Assembly (NCBI GenBank): GCA_016081115.2
Contig: JABTTQ020002547.1
Coordinates: 62,001-126,000, forward strand
DNA from: Rehmannia glutinosa
Lineage: Eukaryota; Streptophyta; Magnoliopsida; Lamiales; Orobanchaceae
Length of the DNA stretch: 64,000 nt
Direction of reading: 5' to 3'
Below are positions 49,210 to 60,754 of this stretch, piece by piece. Both the position numbers and the translations under genes were made by a program. The notes beneath the pieces were generated by a model. The model searched no databases. It saw only the letters and a program-made list of their open reading frames with translations, and had not been told where the DNA came from. The first letter of the stretch is position 1, and each line of letters opens with the position of its first letter.

Positions 49210-49700
49210 AGAAGCAAACACATAAAGCAATTGGCAATTGCAAGAGATCTAAGAGAGAAAATAAAAAGTAGAGAGTGTCTATAAGTGTGTGTTTTTGCGT
49301 GAAGAAAATGGAGAAAAATCAGTAGAAATTTTTATTCTCACCCAAAATAGCATTCCTATTTTCTCAGGTATTCCAAGTTGAGTAACTTTAGATAATTTGT
49401 GTACCACCTATTTTCAAGAAGGAATGTTGTAAACCTACTTACATTAGTGGAAGATTTATCGGATTACGGTCCGTGGATTTTCCCGATTTGGGTTTTCCAC
49501 GTAAAAACTCTTGTGTCCTATTTTTTATCATCTTGCAAAATTTTTGGTATTCTTGGTTTAGTTTCTATTTTTAATCGCTTAGTGGAAAATAAATTTTTCG
49601 CTTCCATTTTGCATCGGTGTCATCTATTTTTGGCGCTCTTTCCAAATAATATGATATTTATCTTATATCTCGATACAAATGAAAATATGAAATGTTATCG
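49210..49700 (+). repeat. Right half of the interrupted copia LTR
   Basis: After AGAAG the sequence continues like the transcribed part of a copia LTR, including CCGTGGATTTTCCCGATTTG, GGTTTTCCACGTAAAAAC and CTTGTGTCC near 49467-49520. This motif set is common in Tork/Tnt1-type LTRs. The LTR end is not clear (about 49560-49700). The 102-codon frame at 49399 is not considered a gene. Confidence 0.65.
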
Positions 49701-50299
49701 TATGTGATAGAATATTCAATTTTTCTTATGAGAGTTTTTCTTTAAGAAAAACATTATCCGATTTTTCATTCTACAAAATTATTACTTTATTAACATTTTT
49801 ATAATTTTATTTCTTTTTATTCAATGGAAAAGTTTCAAGGTAAAAAGAGAGAGACAAGCACATAGTCGTGGCATTCATTTATTTATTTTACCTATGATAT
49901 TTTCAAAGAGAAATTGCGGGAAATACACATATTGGATATGTCAACCTCTCTTTGACCAAAAAGATAATATACCATCTTTTCTACCCATTTTTGGTGGTCT
50001 TTTACCCAAATACCCTTACTTCCCTAAACGTAGGTAGGTTCTTTTATTTTCCCTCTCTCTCTCTTTCTTCTCCTTTATTTGCAAAGAAAATTTTGAGATC
50101 TAAAAAGCTCCCTCTCTTTCTTCTTTCTCCCATTTTTCTTCTTGGTTTTCTTTTCGGTTTTTCTCTCCCTGTTGCTCATATTAGCTCGATTTGGACGAAG
50201 AGAACAATTTACGCGAGTAATATCCTATTTCGCTCGCCTAAAATTATCTCCCCTAATTTATTTTTTTGAGACTTAGGAATTATTACGCAGGTAATGTTC

Positions 50300-50525
50300 T
50301 TAGTCTGAGTTATATCGTGTAAATGTATAACACGATATATAATTATATCGTGATACAATAGCACATTATATATTGGATATCGTGACTTAAGAGTAGAGAG
50401 TATATAGGTGTAACAACATACCACGATATGTTATATATCGTGTTATACATTATATGATTATAACGTGATACAATAGTACATTATATATTGGATAACGTGA
50501 TACAAACTACATAACGTGTGTTGTG
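50300..50525. repeat. Intronic palindrome-like array, left (CACGATATAT / TAACGTGATA)
   Basis: Imperfect palindromes such as CACGATATGTTATATATCGTG, ATATCGTG and ATAACGTGATA recur every 30-40 bases. The array sits between a donor GCAG|GTAATG (about 50290) and an acceptor CTACAG before the coding exon at about 50560, the same place as in the smaller MULE. Confidence 0.85.
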
Positions 50526-50566
50526 GTTTTTAATGAAAATTTAATTATATTTTCTACAGATATATT

Positions 50567-53168
50567 CTGGATATATTCTTGTTCGATTTGGGGGACATTG
50601 GGATGGTTTGAAATATAAAATGGTGAAGAGGAGGCTATATGTGTTGAACCGAGTAAAATTCATTATGATGATTTATTGGACGAGATCTATGGAGTTGTTG
50701 AAGCTGATAGGATCATATATGACTGTATAATGTACTTTTTTGTGGATATTCCGGGAATAAGATTGCAAAGTTAAAGCTGGAAAATGATTGTGACATTGAT
50801 CGTGCTTTTGCAAACACCGATTTACCCGTTGTTTTTGTCACCGTAAAACGAAAAAATATTGAGACAACCTCGCACGATGTGGTGGGTAGTCAGTCTGGGG
50901 GTAATCAAGTTGCGAATGAGCAAGGTGCGGGGGGAGGTTTTATGCAGCTAATGGCTTCATAAATATCATATGTAGCCAAATGTTCCCGGTTAGAACTTCC
51001 AACAATATACAATACTCAATCCATGTCATGCAGGATCAGCTTGGGTCCCAACCCTATTGTGTCGCTTCTATGCATACATCGAATGTTGACCAACTGGCCC
51101 AAGCGCTCCAGAACCTAATATTGATCAATCTAGAGAGGGCGTAGTCCCCAATGGTATAGAGGATTGTTATCATGATTTCGGTTGTGATTGGGGTGAAAAT
51201 AGATCAAGATTTAAAGAAATAGATCAGGAGGACCATAATAATGATACTACTGATGATGAAGGTAATAATCATCTTGCAGATGATAATGTCGCTACTGATG
51301 GCGATGGTGGTGATGATAACGAGGGTAATAATCATTTTGAAGATGACGACCAACGTGCTAATTTTGAAGAATTTTGTGAGTGGAGACGTAGACGAAGAGA
51401 AATATTTGCAGAGACTCAATTAAAGAAAGAGTTGTTCAAAACAACATGTATCACAAAAATCAAAGTCAAATTCCAAATATCCACACAAATATCGGGTTGA
51501 GGATCTTTGAATGGGATTACAATAGGAAACAACAAAGAACTCGTGCACCACAAGGTTGGGTAATTCCAGTTGCACCATCACACATGTCACCTCAGCGTGA
51601 TGAACCTGGCAGATTGGAATACTCAGGTGGTACACCGCGGCAAGGTGCAACATACATGAGCAAAGCTGATTTGGAGATGGCTATTGGCATGTATCACCTT
51701 GAAAATCAAGTTGAGTACCGAGTTGAACGCTCAGATAGGTCTCGTTATAATGTGATTTGCAGTATGAACGTTGTCCTTTTAGAATGAGTGGATTTGGAAA
51801 AAAATGAATATGTGGAGAGTAGGAAAATTTGACAAGCACATGGGACGTGGGGTGAATGGAATGAAAATGCATCTAGACGTGTGCATTCTAAAGTAATCGG
51901 TCACTATTTTGCATCTAGATTTCTAGTGGAGCATTCTAGTCTCATTCCAAGAGATATGATGGCAGAGCTGGAATCTCGACATGGACTAAAAGTAAGTTAT
52001 AATGTTGCATTAAGTGCAAAACATCATGCTTTTGGAATGATATTTGGAGATAACAACAAATCATTCAACATGCTTCTGTCTTACACACACATATTGGCTT
52101 TGACAAATCCTGGATCTATAGCAAGGTGGAAGGTAGATCATGCTAATAGATTTCAGTATGTGGGTTTTGCTTTGCATGCATCGATTACTGAATTCTTGAA
52201 CCATGGCATGCCTATTTTTGTTATTGATGGAACACATCTTAAAGGCAAGTATCGAGGAATATTGTTCGTTGTTGTAATAAAAGATGGCAATGAACAAATA
52301 TTCCCCCTCGCAGTTTGGATTGGTGACATTGAGAATGACGAGTCGTGGACAGTTTTTGAGACAGTTGTGAGAAGCTTATGCTTACTTCCGTGATCTTTTG
52401 ATTGTCTATGGTCAACATAAGAGTATCAAAAGCAGTGTATCCAGAAGCAGTGCATGGTCTTTGCACTTATCATTTGCAAAAGAATTTGGCTCAGTATGGT
52501 CAACATGTAGTAGCAATGTTCAGAAATGCAACATATTCTTACCGCCAGGAAGACTATGAAAATTATCTTGCAAACATCAAAGTTGCTAGTGAGAATGGAT
52601 GTCCAATGTCTTAGCAGTGTTAAGTACAAGGTAAAATATGGAACAAAGAATTATTTGGTCAACTTGTCTCTAAGAACGTGCAATTATAGAGAGTTTGAAT
52701 ATGAGTTGATGCATTGGTCTCATGCATCTGCAGCAATTAGGAAGACGAACCTCAATATTTATTCATTCATTTCACATTATTATAAAACAGAAAACCTTAA
52801 ACAAATGTGGGCGGGTGAAGTGCTACCAGTTCTTGATCCGGGTGAGTGGGTTGTACCTGAAGACATGAGAGAATCAGAATGCAATCCCCCGAATGATCCT
52901 AGACAAGCCGGACGACCAAGATAAAATAGAGTACAATCCATTGTTGAGTCATCGAGCAACCGTTCAAGTAAGAGTCAAGTATGCTCAATATGTGGGGTTG
53001 CTGGCCACAATTCCGTTAAATGTAGTATGTCGATTCTGCTCGAAGACGGTAGCACCTCAGTAACATAACCGGGTACTTCTAGAAAGGTGCGTAGTAAAAA
53101 AATGCGGAATATGTCGTCTACTGATCATACTCATAGAAAATATCCCAGACGCACGAATGATGAAAATT
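50567..53168 (+). pseudogene. MULE transposase (MuDR type), frameshifted
   Basis: The DDE-type transposase of Mutator elements would cut and join the element ends in the nucleus. Parts in order: a PB1-like N-terminal region (50567-50860), an Asp/Asn-rich acidic stretch (about 51205-51370), the MuDR DNA-binding region (51446-51787), then the MULE catalytic domain (51881-52393) with FVIDGTHLKGKYRG holding the first catalytic Asp. The C-H-H part PEAVHGLCTYHLQKNLAQ is in 52402-52614. Further pieces follow in 52526-52924, and a CCHC knuckle CSICGVAGHNSVKC near 52982. Several frameshifts and stops separate these parts, so no full protein can be made as read. Confidence 0.9.
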
Positions 53169-53816
53169 AGAAGAGATGTTAGTTGTATGTCTTATTAGAA
53201 CGTGTTGTAATTTCTCTTCTGTTGCCCATTATCTTGTTGTGTGTTCAATTTATAACGTGTTATGACAATATGGACCATTTTGTCCAATTCTTCGGTTGGG
53301 ACATTCTCTATTTTCAAAGGGTCATATATGGTGCCCTCGGGGTCTTTGCCATGGAGCTTGCCCCACATATAGTCACATGTATCCTGCAAAACAAAAAAAA
53401 ATGATTATGTAGACACAAAACTACACAAAAAATTGAATCTAAGATTTTTTTAATTAATTTTACTCACCGAGAGGAACGTATCAACAATTGTGTATTTTCC
53501 CATCATTTGAGCATGAGGAACAATCCCAAGGAATTGGGGATCCCCAACGCAATCCACAGAAATTCCACGAATCCCTTGGTGGATAAGTCCGACGACTCAG
53601 CAGCAAAAGCTCTGCCCTCTCCTCTCTATCTATCCAAGGCCGGCTTTCGATCCCAAGCCTACGTTTGCCCCCGTCCCTTACTCGTTCTTTTGAAAGCCGT
53701 CATCCTGGATTTTCTTTGATCAGACTAGAAGATAGCCATTTATGCATTGATATGTTGTTTGAGAATAGTACATGTTAAAAATCCAATTTAAGGCCTAACA
53801 CATTATAATATATATA

Positions 53817-55130
53817 AGGGGAGGTTACAATAAGACCACATATTATAGTGAGACAATGTGGACTCATCTCAACCCTTCCTTATATATATCAATGACTAAG
53901 ATAAATAGGGGTTAAAATTACATTAAACATTTAATTAAGGTAAAATAAGGGTATAATTGTCAAAACAAACATGTGGGGGACCATACAAATATGGAATCAG
54001 TTATTAGGGGAGAGAAAATCATGTGGGGAGAGAGAACATCGCGAGAAAATCGCGCTGGAGAGAGAAAATCACGCATGTGCTCTCCATGCAAGTATGTTAT
54101 ACACTTATCAATGATTTGCAGTATACTTAACACTATTTTGTTGTATGTTTAATATAATTGTACTGTATATTAAAATGGTCAAACAAAAATATGTGGGGAC
54201 CATTAATTAAGGAATCATTTATAGAGAGAGAGAGAGAGAGAGAGAGAATCACGTTCATTAACATGTGGGGACCGTGGATTAAGTAAATCAATTAGAGAGA
54301 GAGAGAGAGAGAAAATCACGCTCATTATTATGTTGTATATTTAACACTATTATGTTGTATACTTAATACTATTTTGTTGTATGTTTAACATAATTTTCCT
54401 GCATATTACAATTGTCAAACAAAAATATAAGTATACAACAAAACACATATAAGTATACAACAAACCACATATAAGTATACAACAAAAAAATAAGTATACA
54501 ACAACATAAATATATACATCAAAAATTAACTATACAACAAAGAAAAACACATCTAAGTATACATCGAAAAACATCTAAGTGTAAAGTATCCTCACCGCCT
54601 CCTAAACGCCCCTCGTTTTCTCCATGTCGATATCGTTTTCTTCACCAATCCTCCAATCATGTCCTTTATTAAAAACCCCAAAAATATTTCTCGAACTGTC
54701 TAAACTACACCTTCCTTTTTTAAAATAATTTGATAAATCAATTTAGGGATAATTGTAAAACCCACGTGAGGTTTAGGCTAATTACAAGACAATTCATATA
54801 TGTTTGCAATTTTTGAAGCCAGGGATATTTTTTATTAGCTCGAAACTCGTTTTTGTAATTTTCCTATGAAGTTAACACATTCAACAAACTCACATGGTGG
54901 AACCATTTCCACTCCACAGCTTATGAGGAGCAAAAACGTGGCACACACATCTTGGGGGACCACATAATTGGAATGAATACAAAATGACCAATCGCCCTTT
55001 TTAGATTTAAAATAAATCAAAAATATTTATTAAATTAGGTAAATCTCAACCATCTAAATTATAAATTTGTGGTAGGATTAGTCCACACCTGTCTCACTCT
55101 AATTATGTGGTCTCATTTGATCCAATCCCT
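53817..55130. mobile_element. TIR element, 1.3 kb, inside the DUF1985-type gene
   Basis: About 50-base terminal inverted repeats: left AGGGGAGGTTACAATAAGAC, right complement AGGGATTGGATCAAATGAGA, both then reading CCACATA and GTGAGACA and TGTGGACT. Nine bases ATATATATA flank each side (53808-53816, 55131-55139), but in TA-rich DNA this is weak. Inside are (GA)n runs at about 54223-54246 and 54294-54312, and many copies of AAGTATACAACA and its complement (54090-54560). No gene. Confidence 0.82.
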
Positions 55131-55139
55131 ATATATATA

Positions 55140-55965
55140 TATATATATATATATCATGTTATGGTATAATACGATATTTATATACCGTGTCATACATTAA
55201 CACGTTATATATATAACGCAACACGTTATATAAATAACGTGTTATATATATAACACATTATATATATATAACGCAACACGTTATATAAATAACGTGTTAT
55301 ATATATAACACATTATATATATATATAACATGTTACGTTATAACACGATATTTATGTACCGTGTTAAAGTAAAACACATTATATAAATAACGTGTTATAT
55401 ATAACACGTTATAAATATATAACGTGTTATAACGTATAACACATTATAACGTATAACACGTTATATATTTATAATGTGTTATATATATAACACGTTATTT
55501 ATATTACACACTTTAACACGTTATATAATATAATGTGTTATATATATACAGTGTTGTAAAAATCAGCAGGCGGCCGCTGGCGCCCTAGGCGATCCGATTT
55601 TCCCAAAATCGGCAAAAAAAATTGAACCAGGGCAAAATCGGCTAGGTGGCTAAAAAATCGGGAAAAATCGGGAACAAATCGGCCTAGGCGGTTTAGTCAG
55701 AATAAATCGGCCAAAATACAAAAAAATGAAAAAAAACAGAGAAAAACTTTGTGTGCCTAGGCGCCATGTTTCGATTTGCCCGAGCTAGCACTAGCGATTT
55801 TACGCAACCTTATATAACACACGTTATATATATAAACGTGTTAAGGTATGACACATTATATGTATAACGTGTTAAAACGACGACACGCTATAGTTATAAA
55901 GTGTTATATATATAACGTGTTGTATACATATCACGTTATATATATAACGTGTTATTAATTGATGT
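55140..55965. repeat. Palindrome array, core ATAACACGTTAT/ATAACGTGTTAT (middle)
   Basis: More than twenty copies of (T)AACACGTTATATA and TATATAACGTGTTA in head-to-head order form long AT-rich palindromes. A hAT-like MITE (about 55550-55810) interrupts it. It lies between coding pieces of the minus-strand gene, probably in an intron. Confidence 0.93.
55550..55810. mobile_element. hAT-like MITE with CCTAGGCG motifs
   Basis: AGTGTTGTAAAAATC at the left and GCGATTTTACGCAACCTT at the right are imperfect inverted ends. The inside is rich in AAATCGGC, CCTAGGCG and CTAGGCGGTT. Composition is abruptly GC-richer than the palindrome array on both sides. The target duplication cannot be told apart from the TA-rich host. 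Confidence 0.7.
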
Positions 55966-58299
55966 ATAAGTATAAAACTTACATCATTTTCCAGCTCCTT
56001 AGTAACATCCTCAAGCCCCCAAAACCAACCCGGCCCAACAGTATACATCAATCCCACATTCCTCCTGTCATGCCATTCAAATTGCATTTGGTTAATTAAC
56101 AGGAAAGAAAATAAATAAAGTGTTTGAAATTGACTTATTTAAACATGTTACTCACTCCTCCGTGGACGCCAAAAAATGACGATACTCATCCACTGTAGCA
56201 TCTCTCTTTTGCACATTTGTGGGCCTGAACAAGCTGATAAGATAATGTGATGGCTGCCTATCTCGAACAGGCCGCTGCTGAATAGCAAGAGTGGTAGTCG
56301 CAGCGGGGAGGAGTGGTAGTTGCAGCGGGGGAAGGAGGGGGAGGAGGCATAATAGGAGTGGCCTGATTGGCGGTTGCCTGACTGGCGTGCATGAACTCCT
56401 CGTACTGGCCCATGAATGGGAACTGACGGCTAATCTCAGACTGAATAAGCTACGGTACCGCACCAATCTCCTTGGTCACACGATCACCCAACTGAGTAAG
56501 GTGCTCATCAACCTCATCAAAATACCGCCCCATGCCACCAACGAGCTCGTCAACATCATCAAAATGTCGCCCCAGTCCACCAACGTGCTCATCAACACGG
56601 GCCTCCAAACGTGTAATGCGGCCACCAAACCATTCCAGACGTTGTTCCAAGCGAGTCATGTGATCGTCAACACGCTTCCATATCCCAACAATACGCTCCT
56701 CTATCAATGTCCTCAAAGAGGCCCTGACATCATCATCCTCATCCGCCTGCAGCCCAGTATCATACTGCTCCTCATAGTGATGGGTTGGGATATCCTCTGA
56801 GCAGTGCTTGGAATGACTGTCTGGCTGTCGCATACTAGGATCATCATCCTAGCGAGCTGGCGGATCTGTCCTAAGCCTTTTATGAGGCCTTTGTACGGAT
56901 GTGCCGGCAACATCCCTGTCTCCACCCATACCACAGGTGCCCCAACTCGTACCCCAGGTGCCCATGCTCGGCCCCTGACTGGCCCTACTCACCCGGGGTG
57001 TGCCCCTACTCGCACCTCCGGTGATCCAACTACCCGAGTACCCCTACTCCCTGAGCCATCCCCCCTGAACCTGTTCTCTCTCGGGAAAAATCAAGGAGGA
57101 CCCGAGAGGATATCGTCAACGATGTTTGTCCAATACAGCTGACGCTCCTCCTCCTCACTCGGCGCCAATGTCTCGTGGCACAAAAAAAGACCCCTGAATG
57201 GCACAACGATTTATAAATAAACAATTATACAAGTTATACAAACAAAACAAAGAATTATACAAGTTAAATACCTCCTCAAACAAAAGATCTGCCTCATCTG
57301 ATAGCCTCTTCCTGAACCTCCAACGAAAGCATCTAGGTACCCGGACAGACGAGACTCTCGTACCACAGGCCTCACCCAAACAAGGTATAGCCTCGAATGC
57401 CCATGTCTGTCAGAAAACAATTAACCAATTAATAAGCAAATAACAAGAGTGTCATGCATATATAAAAATACAGAAATTAGTCATAAATCGAGTATGTACC
57501 AACAATGCAAATGTGGGCCCATAGAAGTGATACGAAGGTAACCAAGTCTCAGCACCAGGAGTCGACAAGGTATGAGGCAAACTCTGTATATAGTGCATCA
57601 AGATCTGATAAGTATACTTCCCCCATGGGAAGCTCTCCCACCGCAAGGTGTCCTCGACTAGGACCCAACCCACCGATCCACTGTTGTCATCCGCTGATCT
57701 AGACCAACAAGCAGATAATAAAGAACCAAGATCTTCGCCACCTTGAGCGTATCAGCCGGTGACTCACGGAATCTACCCTTGACAAAAAGATCATGCAGGC
57801 GAGATCCAGTGATCCACTGCTCATGAGTCAAATATGTCTGATACACGGCCCCTTCTGGTATGTCGTGGTCCGCAGTAATATCAAACGACATCGGGGCAAA
57901 TCGTAGACCAGTACAGAGAGCGTACTCGCGATGGGAGAACCCAATGTCGTGCTCTCCTATATGGAACCAACACTCGTCATCCGAGGCCCCCGGTCTACGT
58001 ATCTCATGGCATAAAACTGCATGGACGGAAGCATTACAACTGAATCTCGCGTCGAAATCAAGAAAGTGACCAAAATAGGAGTTTTTGAACTTCGTATATA
58101 TGGCATACTCTCCCGAGCACCTCTGTAACTCCGCGACGATACCAGAGAGGACTTTGGCTTTGACGTGTCCACAAATATTAGCTCGAGAATCACGATAAGC
58201 CTCCCTCCTTCATGAAGGTCCAACCTAAATAAGATGAAAAAACATCGATAAATATAAGATATTTTTACCACGTTATAAGCTAAGATATAACATGAAAAC

Positions 58300-59110
58300 T
58301 ACACAAAAACATTGTCAGAACATTATATATATAACGTGTTATGCATATCACGTTATATATTATAATGTTACAATTATATCTTGATAAAATGTATCACATT
58401 ATATATATATATATAATGTGATCACGTTATTATATGACGTGATATATCTTGATAAAACGTATCAAGTTACATATATAGCATATAACAAGTTATATATATA
58501 ACGTATTGCTATAACACGTTATATAAATAACGTGTTATTGCATATCATGTTATTGCTTATCATGTTATATATTGCTATATATTATAACGTTACAAGTTAT
58601 ATCTTGATAAAATGTATCACGTTATATATATAACGTAATAATATATATCTCATTATATATAAAAATTGTTCGTATTCCTACCACGATATATAACACATAT
58701 ATCACAGTATGTATATAACGTGATATGTTATCATATATAACGTGATAACTGTCGTCTTCCCAACTGTCGGTCTCCCCAAATCACGTTATATACTCTATAT
58801 CACGTTATAATTATCACGTTATATATGTTATATCACGTTATATGTATAACGAGATAAATGTTATCACGTTATACGTATAACGAGATAAATGTTATCACGT
58901 CATATATATATATATATATATATATAACGTGATAACTGTTTGTCTTCCCAACTGCTCGCTCTTCCCAAAACACGTTATATATTTTATATCACATTATAGA
59001 TATAACACGATATATAACGTGATATTCCAAATCACGTTATAAAGATAATGTGATAAGGTATATCACATTATATATATAACGTGATAAAGGTATATCATGT
59101 TATAAAAACC
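58300..59110. repeat. Intronic palindrome array, right (ATCACGTTATATATAACGTGAT)
   Basis: Dozens of ATCACGTTATA / TATAACGTGATA half-sites are arranged as palindromes. They lie between exon 1 (59448-59293) and the DUF1985 exons of the minus-strand gene. A unique phrase GTCTTCCCAACTG occurs twice between palindromes (about 58753 and 58942). Confidence 0.93.
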
Positions 59111-59793
59111 CTTCGTCTTCCCCGTTCAACCCCCAAAACCGGTCGAACGGGCCCATTCAAACCCAAAATCAATGTTCTCAAACATTCAAACCCTAAATCC
59201 CTTAAATACCTAATAATCCATAAATCCCTAAATCAAGAATCAATCCTAAAATCCCTAAAATAGAAGTAGAATAATAAAGCTTGTAATCTAACCTCTTCAA
59301 TGACGGCATCGTTGGCGGAGAGGAGGGGCATTGTCTAACCGGAAGAGCATGGAGGGTCATCGACGGATGGAGTGGCTTCAACCTCGGCGGCAACAGCGAT
59401 GGCGGCTACGGCGATGATGGGTGGGAGTTCATTGGTTTGCTCATCCATGGCGATTATCTCACGGTATGGTTTTCTTTTTTGTTTTTCTCACTATTTTTCT
59501 TCTCACGTTATAGTTGGGTAAAACTTTCTTTTGGATTTTTACTCACGGTATGGTTCTCACTATTGGGTAAACTTTCTTTTGGGGTTTTTCTCACTGTTGG
59601 GAGACGTGTATATTGGGAACAGTGAAAATGAAATGTGAGAAGTGAAATTTGAAAGATATTTGAAATTTGAGTATTTTTTAAATTAATGGCATTTCAGTCA
59701 TTGTGGGTAAAAAAATGGTATGTTTGAAAAAGTGGGTAAAAAAGAGGTTCCCTTATTCAAAGTGGGTACGTAAAATTTTTTCCCATTTTCAAA

Positions 59794-60547
59794 TTCTATT
59801 TTTCCATTGTACAATTAATTATTTAACATTTAATGTTCATTTAAATATTTTAATTAGATTTTGGGCGATATTCATTAGTTTAGACATCATAGATTCATAG
59901 CAGCAAGAGCTGGCAATGTAGATCAGGCCCAAAGTTTGGGCTTGATGAGCTATGATTTTCTAGGCCTAGAAAAACCAGGGTTATTAGTAGCTAAAAAATG
60001 TACCGATATAACATTTCATAATTTAAAATACTACAAAATAGAAAGCATTTTATATTCTTTATAAAAATAAATAGATAAAAAGAGAGAAAAGATCAGGCCA
60101 TCATACTCGTTTTTGTACAGAATCCAAAAACTTACTGATAAGCATACCAATATAACACTTTTTATGTAAAAATGAGTATATGATATTACATAGAATTTAT
60201 ATAAATAAATAATTTAATTCGGTTTCTGGTTTGGATCGATATATCCAAAGCAATTGAGTCGGAAAATAAAATTAAAAAAATAATATTAAAAAAAATCAAA
60301 CCGAGAGTTTCAATTCAATTTTGAATTTTGATTCATATATCATTATAGCACCCGTATATTAACAAAGGCTAAGCATTTACTGATCAAGCCCAAGGCTAAG
60401 CATTTACTGAATCAGGCCCATCATACTCATTTTTATTGAAACGTACTAATAAAAATAGGACAGGAAACAAGTATGTAAATTGAATAATTTGGATGTACTG
60501 TATTATAAAATTATGGCGTGCATCCCATGTTCATGTCTATTTGTACT
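59794..60547. other. Intergenic AT-rich DNA
   Basis: No gene seen. A short duplication (GGCTAAGCATTTACTGA and A-TCA-GCCCA, about 60367 and 60393) is visible. Confidence 0.5.
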
Positions 60548-60556
60548 ACCCAGTAC

Positions 60557-60745
60557 TAAAATGGATCCTCTCCATTTAGGATGTGTAAATTTCTTGTGCA
60601 TTTGGAGAGAAAAGCATGGCATCTATACATACACTTATATATATATGTATGTGTATGTATAGGTGTATGTATAGATCTTACGTGTCTTTCTCTCTCTAAA
60701 CGCACAAAAATTTACACCCTCTAAATGGAGAGGATCCACGCTTCT
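60557..60745. mobile_element. Mutator-type MITE, 189 bp, 9-bp TSD
   Basis: The arms ATGGATCCTCTCCATTTAG and CTAAATGGAGAGGATCCAC are inverted, with further pairing of GTGTAAATTT and TTTGGAGAGA. The centre is (TATG)n-rich. A perfect 9-bp duplication ACCCAGTAC is at 60548-60556 and 60746-60754. Confidence 0.9.
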
Positions 60746-60754
60746 ACCCAGTAC

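Larger units (their letters stand above)
53195..59448 (-). pseudogene. DUF1985-type MULE accessory gene (Kaonashi-like), multi-exon, broken
   Basis: Exon 1 (59448-59293) starts MDEQTNELPPIIAVAAIAVA, with an in-frame stop and donor GAG|GTTAGA. The DUF1985 part lies at about 58150-57450: KFKNSYFGHFLDFDARFS, then IGFSHREYALCTGL, then DTLKVAKILVLYYLLVGLD and LRWESFPWGKYTY. A WAFEAIPCLGE-like block is near 57390. A heptad-rich coiled coil (56833-56450) has repeated D-V-D-E-LGGMGR units. Later pieces are 56087-55980 (WHDRRNVGLMYTVGPGWFWG) and 53495-53195 (LHGKDPEGTIYDPLKIENVP). Kaonashi MULEs carry a Ulp1-like protease after such a region, but I cannot see the His-Asp-Cys triad. It is broken by frameshifts and a 1.3-kb insertion. 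Confidence 0.72.
49908..59784. mobile_element. MULE (Mutator-like element), 9.9 kb, with transposase and DUF1985-type gene
   Basis: Perfect 9-bp duplication ATTTTCAAA at 49899-49907 and 59785-59793, the hallmark length for Mutator. The ends (GAGAAATTGCGGGAAATACA; right end complement GGGAAAAAATTTTACGTACC) are imperfect inverted repeats with inner similarity (AACCTCT, ATACCAT, TTTACCCA). A transposase gene runs rightward (50567-53168) and a DUF1985-type gene leftward (59448-53195), meeting tail to tail. Both are broken. Two elements are nested inside (53817-55130 and about 55550-55810). Confidence 0.93.

Noticed and set aside
49399..49707. 102-codon plus-strand open frame
   Set aside because: Lies in the transcribed part of the interrupted copia LTR and has no recognisable motif.
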